Counted from the stretch's first letter, positions 1 to 11,189 are shown. The stretch: 64,000 nucleotides of DNA from Rhizomys pruinosus (GCA_009823505.1 VZQC01005757.1:592465-656464), one strand, 5' to 3'. Numbers and translations are program-made. The notes: a model not told the origin generated them from the sequence alone.

Positions 1-205
1 GTTAAGAGCACCAGTTGTTCTTGCAGAGGACCTGGGTTCGATCCCCAGCACCCACATGGCAGCTGAGAACAGTCTTTAACTCCAGTTCCAGGGGAATCTG
101 ACACCCTCTTCTGACCTCCGTGGCATTGCAGGACACGGGTGCACAAAACCTAAATGCAGGCAGTACATTCATATACATAAAAATAAATAAATAAAATTAA
201 AAAAT
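1..205 (+). repeat. B2 SINE, 5' end cut by window edge
   Basis: Starts inside the tRNA-like head (gttaagagcacc) and keeps the B-box-like ggttcgatccccag. The body around ctcttctgacctccg and an AAATAAAT-rich tail follow. It is a Pol III-derived, L1-mobilised SINE and faces a second B2 tail to tail. Confidence 0.9.
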
Positions 206-421
206 ATTAAAAATATTTTATTTGTCTATTATTTTTATTTATGTGTGCTCTGCTTGCAGGAATGTAAGTGCCTGCAGTGCCTGCAGAAGCCAGAAGAGGG
301 CATCGTATCTCCTGGAACTGAAGTATGGACGGTTTCCAGACACCCCATGGGTGAGAATGGAACCCAAATCCTCTGGAAAAAGCAAGTGTTCTTAACTGCT
401 GAGCCATTTTTCCAGCCCCAA
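206..421 (-). repeat. B2 SINE (diverged)
   Basis: This is the reverse complement of the B2 consensus: T-rich tail at left, then agaagccagaagaggg, ending at the head with gagccatttttccagcccc. It lies tail to tail with the plus-strand B2 that opens the window, so a transcript through both could fold back. Confidence 0.85.
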
Positions 422-599
422 CTAGTTTGGTCTTTTAAGGCAATCCTGTTGAATCATTACTTTTGTTTAAAGTATTAAGAAGGATTCAGAGATCCCCACT
501 AGTAAGAAAGGATGTACTGATTCCTTAGCTGTAGTTGTTGCAGGCCTGGGAAGAAGGAATGCAGGGATATATCTGACAGGTGATAACTGATCCTTTTTA

Positions 600-832
600 T
601 TAATCTTTTAAAAAAGTACTTTATTCATTATTTTATATGTATGAGTGTATTGCCTGCATGTAGGTAGGTGTACTGTCATGAAGTACTTGTGGAGGTCAGA
701 AAAGGGTGTTGGATACCCTGGAACTGGAGTTACAGATAGTTGTTAGCCACCGTGTGGGTGCTGGGAATCAAACCTGAGTCCTCTGCAAGAGCAGCCAGTG
801 CTCTTAACCATTGAGCCAACTCTCCAGCCCCC
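600..832 (-). repeat. B2 SINE (old)
   Basis: Reverse-complement B2: T-rich tail, tatgagtgtattgcctgcatg, ggaggtcagaaaagggtg, ending ccaactctccagcccc. The many substitutions suggest an older copy. Confidence 0.88.
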
Positions 833-1374
833 TGATACTAATCTTCATAAGAAACCAAAGTCTAAAGCTTTAATTTATGATGTGTGGCTCATGCTTCCCT
901 TCCAACTACCGTCTACTTATTTATAATTTTTAATATTTTGCTTTAGCAAAACTCTCTGTTCGTCAAACAAATCTAATTTTTCATGGTACAATTGTTTACA
1001 TATTTCCATAACCTGGAAACCTAACAACTTCTCTTACCTTTCATCTTCTCTCTTTAATTCTATTCTTTTCCATAAAGACTTCCCAGAACATCTGGATCCA
1101 GAGAAGAGTCATCTGAATTTCTATGATGCAATTTTCTGAGCTGTTCATTTATTGCTTAAGCCCAATCTTCTTTGGGATATATCTTGGGATATTTTTGTGT
1201 GAACCACTGAGAACCTCATGTTGTATTAGTTTCCTTTTCCTTTGTGGTGTCTTAGGTTACTCCAGTCTCTCTGTGCCATACTTGCCTTGTTGGAGGATTG
1301 TTTATAGAACTACATTTCTCACAGTAGGTATTCAAAAACAGTTTTGATTTGAATTTGATATTATTTGGTCCAGT
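833..1374. other. AT-rich single-copy DNA
   Basis: No recognisable repeat, exon or RNA gene. The only open frame (74 codons from 1123) has no recognisable family and no splice or start context. Confidence 0.5.
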
Positions 1375-1548
1375 ATGTGTTTTACACTGTCTTTTATGAT
1401 TTATTTATATTATTCAGTCCTTGTAAAAAACCATAAGGTATTAATATCTCATGTCAAATTTTACAGATACTATGAGGGTTAGAAAGAATAAAGCTAACCA
1501 AAGCTTGCCCAAAGTAGGCAATACTCATAGTAATTGCTGGACACTTGG
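1375..1548 (+). repeat. MIR-like ancient SINE
   Basis: Preserves the MIR core order: a short-interval cataagg tattaatatctcatg block, then a ttttacagatactatgagg block matching the 'cccattttacagatgagg' core, then a cttgcccaaag block. It is heavily diverged, as expected for a mammalian-wide element. Confidence 0.55.
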
Positions 1549-1831
1549 TACTGATAAACATGAGAGATGCTAAGTGTGTCACTGGATAATGCATTAAAAT
1601 GTATGCCTTATTCTCTAAACAATTCCTTGTTAGTCAGATGCGCTCTTACAGAGCATTGACTCTTGGTCATTGTTGACTGTGACAACTGATGCCAGCTCTC
1701 CTCTGCATGCTACCATCACTCTCACCATGAAGCCACAGCTTTTTCAGACAGCCCTCATCAAGAAACTCCATCTGAGGAATGCAAGCTGTGGAAATCAGGG
1801 TATGGATTCGGATTTAGTTGTTTCAATAGAT

Positions 1832-1880
1832 TTATTATTGTTGTTGTTGTTGTTGTTATTATTATTATTATTATTATTAT
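1832..1880. repeat. (TTG)n(TTA)n microsatellite
   Basis: Two adjoining trinucleotide runs, TTG then TTA. They read as poly-Leu or poly-Asn in some frames, which makes spurious ORFs. Confidence 0.95.
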
Positions 1881-2035
1881 GTTTTCTCAATAGTCTGAGT
1901 ATGAGCAGAACTAAATTGCTCTCGTATTTATAATTGAAATAGATTCTGATGGAGATCTGAGAGCTTATGTTACAAATCAGCTTAGGCTTTGGGAATATAT
2001 TCACATCAAATGCAATCCTTGAAAAGAACACAGAC

Positions 2036-2288
2036 GGGGCTGGAGAGATGGCCTAGCGGTTAAGAGCGCCGACTGCTCTTACAGAGGAGCCGGGTTCGAT
2101 CCCCAGCACCCACATGGCAGCCGAGAGCCGTCTGAAACTCCAATTCCAGGAGAACTCCAGCTCCAGGGGAATCCGAGACCCTCTTCTGACCTCCGCGGCG
2201 TTGCACGACATGGGTGCACAGACTTGCATGCAGGCAGTACATTCATACACATACAGAACTAAATAAAATTAATAAAAAAAAAAAAAAA
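2036..2288 (+). repeat. B2 SINE, young, with target-site duplication
   Basis: A complete B2: ggggctggagagatggcc head, A/B-box-like tRNA region with gggttcgatccccagc, body, and a pure A tail. A perfect 15-bp target-site duplication, gaaaagaacacagac, lies at 2021-2035 and 2289-2303. The clean TSD and intact tail point to recent L1-mediated insertion. Confidence 0.96.
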
Positions 2289-2303
2289 GAAAAGAACACA
2301 GAC

Positions 2304-2929
2304 TTGGAGATATTCAGAATTGTCTCAGTCCATTATTAGATATCTTCAAAATGCCTATAGAGAGACTGAAAACCTCTGGAAGACCATCTAGAATAAAATC
2401 AGGTATGACTAGCCCAAGAGGAATAAAGGTCCCATTCCTGTGTCTGCAAGATGACCCCAGTGCTTTCTGAAGGTGCAATTTAACTGCAGCCATCGTGGTT
2501 CCCCACTTGGGGGCACCCAAACGATACCTGTCTTCTTTATTTCTCATGGAAAGATTATTTTACAATGGGATGAAAAGAATTCTGTATGCAATTATTTTAG
2601 GATGAGGACAAGTTGGTAATGGTTTATATTTATCATATACTCAAATAGCCTGCATTTAATGCTTGCAATCTCTCTATTAACAAACTAGAAACTGGCTGAT
2701 TCCAAGGGTAGGTAATGTCCTTTTGATGGGTAGAATGTTGGGCCATGAGCCATCCAGCTCAGGAGCCAGAACAGAGTAAGAGTTGCAGGGACCCCAGAGA
2801 ATATACACTGACCTCCTGCTAATTCAAAAATACTCTTTATGCTGGCCCTGACAAGTAATCATGCACTTCCAGGTCAGGAGGACCACTGGGCAATTGTGTG
2901 ATTAAGCAAACTACTTAGAAATATATTAT
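2304..2929. other. Single-copy DNA, no feature seen
   Basis: No repeat or coding signal that I can support. A 77-codon minus-strand frame at 2314-2547 has no recognisable family. Confidence 0.5.
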
Positions 2930-3075
2930 AGAATCATAGAATAACTGAGTAGGAAAGGACTTTAGAGATGAACTGAACTCTTGACTCTAAAATGAGGGCT
3001 AGCCAGGTCAAGTGACTCCTTTACCTCTAAAGGTTAGTAATGCAGCCAGAACTGGGCATCCTAATGACCAAGTAA
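2930..3075 (+). repeat. Possible MIR-related fragment
   Basis: The order 'ggactttagagatgaactgaac ... atgagg ... gtcaagtgact' resembles the MIR-type region in which a 'bp-counting' core precedes 'aagtgacttgccc'. Too diverged for a firm call. Confidence 0.35.
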
Positions 3076-4583
3076 GAAAGATCAACCTATGCTGACTAAA
3101 TGGGTGGTGACAACTGTTTCTAGACATCAGGAGATGAGAAAAAGCAACTGCACATTGAGGATGCTATCAATAAATATTCCGATTGTGGAGTTATGGCATA
3201 ATTTGGGAGAGAAGTAGCAATAGATGTAGGTTCCATTAGAAATTACTCAAATGAAGGAGCTCGTTCCAATCTCAAACTGTGTAATGAACAAGAATAATAC
3301 CATTGCAGGGACTATTTTCAGGAAGACTGATGGTCATAACCACCGTATTTGGACAAGAAATATTTATCTTCCCAGTGATCTTGACCTGCCCTCAGGATTA
3401 GTGGCATGAATTAGGTAGTCTACACTCTTCATCTGACTTCCACTTTTCAGTCTGTTTTGTCAGGCTTGTCTCTTCGATAAAGTAACTTTAAAAACCACGT
3501 ATCTCCTTGTGGAAGTGCAGTACTTTCGGCTATAGCTCCTTGTTTGAACAGCCTGAGGACTAATTTGAATCACACTTCATTTGTGGGTGCTTCAAAAGCA
3601 TGTGATATCTTAGGGTGTTGCCTTGAAGAGATTTTAAAGATGTTTTTAAAATGGAGCACATCAAAATTCTCTAAATTACATATGGTTTAATCTAGGAAAG
3701 GACAACTGAAGCCTTCATTAAAATAGATTTATTCCAACTTCATATATGGAAATAAATTTTCTTGAGATAACTTGGTATATGCCTATCCAGATTGTAGCAT
3801 TTCCCTAGTTTCTAAATTAAATGTTTCTGCTTGTGAATCTTGGCTCGATATTGGCATATATTAAGGGGTTTAGTCATCATTATTTTAAATATCCCAAAAT
3901 TGAGTCAGGTTTCTTGGGAGCCTTGAAGCTCAGAATATTCCTTTTTAAAATTTTCAATTATATTTTCTTCACTTCTCTTTTCCTTTTGCTTATTTTTCTT
4001 TTTTAATCTATTTTAGCCTTAACCAAGAACATAAAACTGTCTTGTGTTGCACAAAAATTGATACTCTCTATATTAAACTACCTTTAACTTAACCTATAAT
4101 AGTTGAGACTTTTTGTAGTAGAAGGAAAAAATCCTTACTACAAAAGAAGAAATTTATTGGCTGTGTCACTTTAATTTAAAAAAAACAAGGGGATTCTTTT
4201 TAGATACACTTACATATTAGGGAAAAAAAAAACTTCAAAAAGATACATCTCTTATCCAAGGTTAGAAGATGATACATGGGGGAGGTAGTGTTTCCTCCAG
4301 GGCTTTTCCCACACCAAAGCCTATGTAGGTTAGATATCATGCCTCTCTCTACTACATGCTTGATTTTAGGTAACAAAGGAGCACCTTAAAGCACAAAGGA
4401 AACCACACTTATTATATAATTTACAAGTAAAAATACAAGATATGCTGAGTGCAGGGGACAGGGACATTGTGTTTGCCTTCTCTTGTGAATCAGCCCATTT
4501 CTTGATGCTAGTGTTGCTTCTTTTCTTCTGCTTTTGGTTATACAAAGGTCTGATACTTGCTAAAAATAAAAACCCAACAAAAT
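3076..4583. other. AT-rich single-copy DNA
   Basis: No repeat family, RNA gene or exon that I can recognise. A 61-codon frame near 3821 is low-complexity (F/L/I rich) and is probably chance in AT-rich DNA. Confidence 0.45.
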
Positions 4584-4735
4584 CCAGGTGGTGCAGGCCG
4601 TTCATTCCACCATTTGTGAAACAGAGACAGGCAGAACTCTATGAGATCAATGCCAGCTAGGGCTACAGGGAGAACCATCTCAAAAACCACAAACTCAAAC
4701 CTAAACCCAAACCCAAACCCAAACCAACCCAACAA
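4584..4735 (+). repeat. B1-like SINE fragment with (AAACCC)n tail
   Basis: The remnant B1 order is ccaggtggtgcaggc, then agacaggcagaactctatgag, then agggctacagggag. A tail then expanded into about four AAACCC units (4699-4726). It is a tail-derived microsatellite. Confidence 0.6.
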
Positions 4736-4944
4736 AGTGTGTCATCTATGCTCTAGTCATCTAAGCTTATTTAAAGTATAAGAACAAAATATTTAATATA
4801 TAATAACTACACTCATAATAACTAGGATTACCTAGCTAATATAGACTATTATCTGTTCTTCTCCCCTTTATAAATAACTAGGATCCAATGGGAAGCTGCA
4901 GATGCTAGAATGGACAAGAATTGTCATTACCTCAAGATTCCTTT

Positions 4945-5060
4945 ATTTAAAAAAAATATTTATTTTTGTATGTATATGAATGTACTGTCTGCATGTAGGT
5001 TGGTGCACCCGTGTTGTGCAATGCCATGGAGGTCAGAAGAGGACATCGGATTCCCCTGGA
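4945..5060 (-). repeat. B2 SINE, 3' fragment
   Basis: T-rich tail followed by gaatgtactgtctgcatgt and ggaggtcagaagaggaca, stopping at ggattcccctgga. Only the non-tRNA half is present. Confidence 0.88.
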
Positions 5061-5715
5061 TTTGATAAATCATTCTAAACGTGTATTGTATTGATAATGG
5101 ACCAACAATTTTATTTTAAATTTGTGTTGTGATGTACATTTAATTTTACTCTGCATAATTCATTCGTTTATTCAGGAAAAGCTCTTCATACCTGGAAGTC
5201 ATTTAGAATCTTGAAGTTGGGATTCTGCCATAAGCAATTTAGAGAGCCATTTCTACATCAATAAAACTATGAAACATAATAAATTAATGCCCTAAATTTT
5301 GTTGCATTATAATTAACCCATAGTTATTTCTGGTTGGTAAGTTTTGTGATGATATTTTCTCTTTGCCTTTTCTAGAACAGAAGCATATTGAAAGCAAAGA
5401 ACAGATCTAAAGCACTGTTGGGTCCTCCATCATACCTAAGAGATAGCAGGCATGCACCACATTGAGAGGTTGTATTTCACTTGTGGAAAAACCCAGTGCA
5501 AGGTAGAATGTAGCTGTGCAGAACAAGTAGTGGATCTTAGTGTCCAGTGAAGACCACTTGCCACCTCATTTAGATCCTAGCTAGGTCAGAACATTAATAC
5601 ATTAAGAACAAAATAAGTATTTTAAATTATTGTTACTGTTGCCTTATTTAATATCATGTTGAGTAGTCAGAGATGTGCATTGTGTAAAGTATTGCCAATA
5701 AAAAAAGATTACCTT
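5061..5715. other. Single-copy DNA, no feature seen
   Basis: No recognisable repeat, RNA or exon. Confidence 0.45.
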
Positions 5716-5890
5716 GCATTTAGGTGTGGAAGGACATGTCCTTCATCTCAGCACTCAGGAGGGGGAGGCAGAGGCAGGCATCTCTGTGAGATTCAGGTCA
5801 GCTTGGTGTACATAGATCATTCCAGCTGTGTTGTCTCAGACAACAACAGCAACAACAGCAGCAGCAACAACAACAACAACAATCACAAAT
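5716..5890 (+). repeat. B1 SINE with (CAA/CAG)n tail
   Basis: B1 order: gtgtggaaggacatgtccttc head, ctcagcactcaggaggggga, ggcaggcatctctgtgag. The tail has become a CAA/CAG run (about 5840-5883). Diverged. Confidence 0.75.
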
Positions 5891-6051
5891 AACATTTCTG
5901 ATTAGCTGGAAGTTTCTGTATGCATCCTGAGTGTAGCTCCTGTCTTGTTACACAAGTTTCTATGGGTTTTCTTCCACAGCCCTATGAAGATGACAACCAT
6001 GACCTAAGTTCTTTGCCACCCAGCTTGCTCTGCACTTGAGGAGATACTGGT

Positions 6052-6405
6052 TGTGGTGGTTTGGATGAGTGTCCCCCATAGGCTCTAGGTATTCAGACAT
6101 TTGCCTCCAGTTGGTGGCGCTGTTTTTGGAGGTCTTGGAGGGTGTGGCCATGCTAGAGGAAGTGCGTTGCTAGGGGCAGGCTTAGTGAGTTTAACAAGCC
6201 TGGTGGTATACGTTGCTTCCTCTTTGCTTCCTGTGCTCTTTGCGAGATGTGACCCTTGGTTTGCTGCTCCAGATCCAGCCACCATGCCTTCCACCACAAT
6301 GGACTAATTCCCTGGAACCGCCAATTGTAAGCTCAAATAAACTCTTCCTTTTATAAGTTCCTTGGTCTGGTGTTTTATCACAGCAACAGAAAACTGACTA
6401 ATACA
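6052..6405 (+). repeat. 5' LTR of the MaLR-type element
   Basis: 354 bp, TG...CA. It carries an AATAAA signal (gctcaaataaactcttcc, about 6334-6351) near its 3' end, consistent with an R/U5 boundary. It differs from the 3' LTR at one A/G, one T/C and one missing A. Confidence 0.93.
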
Positions 6406-6410
6406 GTTAT

Positions 6411-6427
6411 TGGTACCAGAGAGTGGG
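6411..6427 (+). promoter_or_regulatory. Primer-binding site, Leu-tRNA type
   Basis: tggtaccagagagtggg lies 5 bp after the LTR. The first nine bases match the complement of a tRNA-Leu 3' end, the primer class that gives ERVL its name. The rest carries a small change. Confidence 0.7.
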
Positions 6428-6830
6428 CTGTTGGCTGTGAAGAACCTGACCATGTGTATGTTTGGAGAAGTGTGGAAGACTTTGGAACTTTGGGCTGGAA
6501 AGGCTGTTGACTATTGTAAGCAGAGCTTAAAGGGCCATTCTAGTGGAGGCCTGGAAGAAAGCATGGCTGCAAAAGATGTGGTTCCAGGGGAAAATAAAGT
6601 CTTAGGCAGCAACCGGGATATTTTGATAAAGAGTCTGGCAGCAGTTTGCCCACAGCCCAGTTGCTTGCCTGATGCTAAGTTGAAAAGAGGTGGACTGATG
6701 TCTTTGGTGGAGGATATTTCAAGACAGCCTAATGTAGAAATGGTGGCATGGCTTTTAATGGTGAATATTATACAGATCTACAGTGAAAAAGAGCAGATGG
6801 GGCAGAAAGAAATGCAAAATGTACAGTTTG

Positions 6831-6950
6831 GATCTGATAACTGCACTAGGAAGATTAAAGGTGGGGCCAAGGCATGTAAAGGAGAGGTTAGATCTGAAAA
6901 CTGCACTAGGAAGATTAAAGGTGGGGCCAAGGCTTGTGAAGGAGAGTTTC
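6831..6950 (+). repeat. 60-bp direct tandem duplication inside the LTR element
   Basis: Two 60-bp units, each beginning gatctgaaaactgcac-like and sharing ggaagattaaaggtggggcc, with a handful of mismatches. The unit length is a multiple of three, so the surrounding frame is preserved. Confidence 0.93.
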
Positions 6951-7165
6951 CTTTTGATAAGGAGATTGAAGTGATTAAGGAAGGGCCTTGAGATTTACAA
7001 GTAAACAAAAGAATCAGTACCTTCAGGGCAAGACCACACCCAGCTAATCCTCCAGCAAGCCCAGGGCAAAGAAAAGTTACAAATGTGGTTGAAATGGGCC
7101 AGGGTCCGTCCTGAACTTGCAGCCAGATTCGGCAATTTCATTCACGTGGTGCTGGCTTTAGAGGC

Positions 7166-7621
7166 ATGAAGTTCGCAAGAGTGAAGGGGTCATCAGTTCT
7201 TCCTCCACGGTTTCAGAGAGCCAAAGAGGCCAGGCAGAGTACAGCAGGGGTGTCCCTGAATAAAGAAGGCCCTGATAGGCCATTGTGTGAAGCTGTGAAT
7301 GTGAAGCCTGGTGGGCATCAGAGACCCCAAGAAGACTTTCGAGATGCCAGACCTGTGAGATATTTGCCAAGGAGAGCTGCATACGGGGAGTGGTACCGGC
7401 CTAAGAAAGAGATGTATGTTGCAAGCAAAGCTGGAAGAGCTGAGCCATCTAAGCCCTTTGGAAGTCAAGTCCCAGAGGTTGCATGTGGAGCTACAGGACT
7501 TGGCATTTGCCCTGCTGGTTTTCGGTCTTGTTTTGGTCCAGTATTTCCTCACTATGCCTCTATTCCTCCCTTTTGGAATGGGAATGTGTATTCGGTTCCA
7601 CTGTATATTGGGAGTATGTAA
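7166..7621 (+). other. 151-codon open frame in the LTR element, coding status unknown
   Basis: Begins with ATG at 7166 and ends within the segment that matches the MaLR internal 3' region. The C-terminal ~40 residues are hydrophobic and aromatic but correspond to a part known as non-coding in this superfamily. There is no recognisable domain. An overlapping minus-strand frame (7193-7552) is equally long, so length alone is no evidence of coding. Confidence 0.25.
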
Positions 7622-7784
7622 TTTGCCTTTTGATTTTACAGGAGCTTACAGTTAAGAGATTGGCCTGAGTCTCAGAAGAGACCTTGGACTGTGGACTTTT
7701 GAATGGCATTGAAACTGGTAAAGACTATGGGGACTTTTAAGGTTGGACTAAATGCATTTTGCATTTTATATGGTCAGGAGCCTA

Positions 7785-7803
7785 TGGGGGCCAGGGAGTG
7801 GAA
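7785..7803 (+). promoter_or_regulatory. Polypurine tract of the LTR element
   Basis: A purine-rich run (ggggccagggagtggaa) ends directly at the TG of the 3' LTR, the expected plus-strand primer position. Confidence 0.7.
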
Positions 7804-8158
7804 TGTGGTGGTTTGGATGAGTGTCCCCCATAGGCTCTAGGTATTCAGACATTTGCCTCCAGTTGGTGGCGCTGTTTTTGGAGGTCTTGGAGGGTGTGGC
7901 CATGCTAGAGGAAGTGCGTTGCTAGGGGCAGGCTTAGTGAGTTTAACAAGCCTGGTGGTATACAGTTGCTTCCTCTTTGCTTCCTGTGCTCTTTGCGAGA
8001 TGTGACCCTTGGTTTGCTGCTCCAGATCCAGCCACCATGCCTTCCGCCACAATGGACTAATTCCCTGGAACCGCCAATCGTAAGCTCAAATAAACTCTTC
8101 CTTTTATAAGTTCCTTGGTCTGGTGTTTTATCACAGCAACAGAAAACTGACTAATACA
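7804..8158 (+). repeat. 3' LTR of the MaLR-type element
   Basis: 355 bp, near-identical to the 5' LTR. It retains CpGs (ttccgccac, caatcgta) that are TpG/CpA in the 5' copy, so the 5' copy has decayed at those two sites. Confidence 0.93.
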
Positions 8159-8163
8159 CTGGT

Positions 8164-9429
8164 CATGCTTGCATCAATGCAAATAATCTAGCTTACAATA
8201 GATGCCCTTTAAGTATATGCTCACCAGTTCTTTGGGAACTAATAATCTAATACATTTCCTATTGTACAAGCATATTTTTTTCTCTGACTTGTACAGAACT
8301 GTATAGGTGGAAGTACATTTCTTAAGGAAATCATATTAACTCTTTTTTATTTTAAAGAGATTCCATTAAAATTCAAACAAGGATAATTGCTAGGCATTCA
8401 TTTTGCCTATTTTGAGGGGGTGAAGGGGAATGCCCCATCTTAGGTTAAACAAATAGCTTAGCTCATAGAAAGGGACTGAAGGGAAATAAAGGCAGCTAAC
8501 TTCCTACTTTGAGAAGAAGCCTGGATGCTGGAGGATTTCAAAGAGTCCCTCAATACTTTTTTTTCACTATAACAAAATGCAGCCCTGCTTGTCAGCCCAT
8601 CTGTATTTTCCCTTCATCTAATAAACTGGCTTAGGCTAGAGCTGCAAAGGAACATTGTAATATTGACAATGCTGGAAGCCCATGTGCTGTAGAATGAATT
8701 AACTTTTGCTGCAATGCTGAACATAGGAAGAAAAATTGGCTCAGCAGGAAAAAAAAATCACTTTAGAGCCCCCTGCCCCCGTTTTTGCTGATGGTACTCA
8801 ACGCAGCAATCAGAATGAATAGGATTTGATACAGAAGGTAGTATATTTGTCCACAGTAAAGAAGTTCATCTTGACACACCCTTAGGCTATAATCTATTTC
8901 AGAGGTTCAAGAAATATCTGGGCAGGCCTTAGACTAATATGAATAGAATTGCAGGAAAAACTGTTGTGGAATAAGCAAGTTAAGGGGCGCTGCAGAGGTT
9001 AATGTAATGGTAATAGTGTCCAAACTAAAACTGAGTAAGTTTATATCTTATTTATAGTATTAAATGTTCACATTCAGCACCTATAATAATACGTGCTTCC
9101 ACCAAGTTCTTGGGTCACTAACTGAGGACAGACTGCATTCTTATACTAATTTTCCATCCCATACGTCTTAAGATGTCTATTAAAAAGAACATGATGGAAT
9201 GGGGTGGTGTGCTTCCATGTTTTACTCTTGCTCTTATAATTTCATAAGAAATTCCCATATGCTTTAATCTTCTAAGTTACCACAGTTAGTTTACAAAGTC
9301 CTTAAGTGGTCTTTGATTAATAGAATGTACATATTTATGCACATCTTAGATAAGGTGATAATAATATACAAAATAAAAATTCTGCAATAGCCAGATTGCT
9401 ATATAAGGTTTCTTTTATGCATTATCTTC
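8164..9429. other. Single-copy DNA, no feature seen
   Basis: No recognisable repeat or exon. The stretch 8590-9000 is less AT-biased and free of SINEs, so a conserved element is possible but cannot be judged from one sequence. Confidence 0.45.
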
Positions 9430-9680
9430 TAAAAATTATTATTATGATGATTGTTCATACAATATAATAATTGGATACATGTATACAACATGAAATAATC
9501 AAATTAGGATGGCCAGAATTTCCACCTCTTTAAATGTTTTAAAACATTTTTATTAATAAATGTGAAAGTACATGATTATGAGAGACAGTATGATATTTCA
9601 GCACATGTCTACAATGTGTACTGATCAAATGCAATAATTAATATTTCCAGCCTGTACTGTACAGGTTATCCATGCTGCTT
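9430..9680 (-). repeat. Ancient L1 3'-end fragment
   Basis: Contains ttggatacatgtatacaacatg...atcaaattagg and then a second acaatgtgtactgatcaaatg copy. This is the pattern of old mammalian L1 3' ends in reverse. Confidence 0.45.
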
Positions 9681-10059
9681 GCTACCAGCTCTTAATGGCT
9701 GGACCTCAGGTGCTAGGGCTCTAGCCCGGAAGGCTACTGTGGGTTGCTACTGTCTGTTAGGTGGCTGGGCTAAAGACCAGGCCCCTTGCTTTGTGCCTAG
9801 ACCTGCCTCTCCATCTAGCTGCGTCATCCAGTCAGAGCTTCCTCAATGACTGTCCTTGCAGTTCTTTCTCTCTTAATTCCCTAGGGGCAGCTGAAAATAA
9901 TATGACCCACTAGCAGGAGGAAGGAGCTAGTGTTTTAAAGAACAACAACAAAAATTTTTAAGCATGTCTGAAAGGCTCTTAAATGTGTCATTATTGACTA
10001 TTTGAAATTATAATTTCTGTCAGAAAAAAACTACATTGAGAGAGTCTTCCTGACCTCTC
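9681..10059. other. Single-copy DNA, no feature seen
   Basis: GC-richer patch (ctctagcccggaaggctac) with no recognisable family. Confidence 0.45.
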
Positions 10060-10261
10060 TGGATTTTCAAATTGGAGCATGCATATCTAGGATTTCAAAG
10101 CTAGCATCCAACTGTGAAAGAACATGTGACGTTAATCTTTCTGGGTCTGAGTTAACTCACTCAGGAGGATTGTTTCCAGTTTCATCCATTTACCTGTGAA
10201 TTTCATAAGAGTTTTTAAAGAGGTGAATAATATTCCATTGTGTATATGTACAACACCTTCA

Positions 10262-10285
10262 TCATTCATTCATTCATTCATTCAT
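10262..10285. repeat. (CATT)n microsatellite
   Basis: About six CATT units within the inverted L1 segment. Confidence 0.9.
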
Positions 10286-11189
10286 CAGTTGATGGACAAC
10301 GAAGTTGTTTCCAGTTTCTGGCTTTTATTGAAAGGGCAGGAATGAACATGAATGAGCAGAAATTTTGATTTTATAGTGCTGTAATGTGTTATACATGCTA
10401 CCTGAAGAGAAAATTAATCATCAACTTTCCCAGTTCTGACAACTGGTTTGCTGAGATACACCCACCCGTGCAATAGTGGCATGGCTATTACGGGAGTAAC
10501 CAACAACTTTCTCATTAGTTTTAAAGTCTGCTTCATAAGATAAAGCTCATTCCCAACATTGATATCAGATATGGGAACCTAAAGCTAGGCAGGCCACAAG
10601 GCATAGAGGTGAGCCCAATACTAGCTTTCTGTTGAATAGATAAAATGTTAACAATGCTAAGACTCATTGTTATACCCACAGGTTAATGCATCTCCAAACT
10701 CTCATCAGAGAAACTTCCTTATGTAGCAGATGGTGATGAACACAGAAACCCACAACTGGCCAATGTGCAGAGAGCAAGAAGCTGCAGAGTGCTTATCCCT
10801 GAATAGGACACCTATTTCCATCCATTGCATCCCAATGGGATTACAATGGAAGAGGGGAAAAAAGACTGTAAAAGGCAGAGGTGGTAGATGGCCACAAGTT
10901 ATTCTCCAGACACCTGGGAAGTTACTCATATGAACTCACAGTAGCAGTGACAGCATTCATATGTAAGCTCAAACCAGACAAAAATCCCAGCATAGACATG
11001 GTGAAGTAGGTAAGTAATTCTGATCCTTCCTGAGGAAGTATTAGCAACTGATGGATACTGGAAGGGGGAGAGACCATCTCTTTCAAGGATATGACTCTAG
11101 GTAGGTTAACCAGCCTCCAGTGGATGGCCAACACTGAAAGACATTTGGGAACATGAATTAGACACTATAAGTGCTGCCCCCACCCCACT

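Larger units (their letters stand above)
6410..6991 (+). other. 193-codon open frame in the LTR element, coding status unknown
   Basis: The frame opens with TTG within the primer-binding site, so the nominal start is not credible. The first in-frame ATG is about 15 codons in. No retroviral motif (zinc knuckle, major homology region, DTG, YxDD) is visible. It contains an exact in-frame 20-codon tandem duplication (6831-6890 and 6891-6950) centred on an NCTRKIKGGAKAC motif. It may be a decayed gag-derived segment or chance; the frame survives because the element is young. I would not annotate it as a gene. Confidence 0.35.
6052..8158 (+). mobile_element. Complete young non-autonomous ERVL-MaLR-type LTR element
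   Basis: A 2.1-kb element with two direct LTRs (6052-6405, 7804-8158), both TGTGG...ATACA, flanked by a perfect 5-bp target duplication CTGGT (6047-6051 and 8159-8163). A Leu-tRNA-type primer-binding site follows LTR1 and a purine-rich tract precedes LTR2. The last ~300 bp of the internal part follow the known MaLR internal layout (a 'ttttgatttacag'-like stretch, 'tggactgtggacttttga', 'ggggccagggagtgga'). The 1.4-kb internal region has no gag, protease, RT or integrase that I can recognise, so it would depend on an autonomous partner. The LTRs differ by two CpG-type substitutions and one base indel, which implies a recent insertion. The subfamily name is not assigned. Confidence 0.92.

Noticed and set aside
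2037..2110. tRNA-like sequence as a real tRNA gene (also at the other B2 heads)
   Set aside because: Carries A/B-box-like words but belongs to complete B2 SINEs with body, A-tail and TSD.
4699..4735. AAACCC repeat as telomere-like sequence
   Set aside because: The unit is not the vertebrate TTAGGG repeat, the run is short, and it is the tail of a B1-like SINE.
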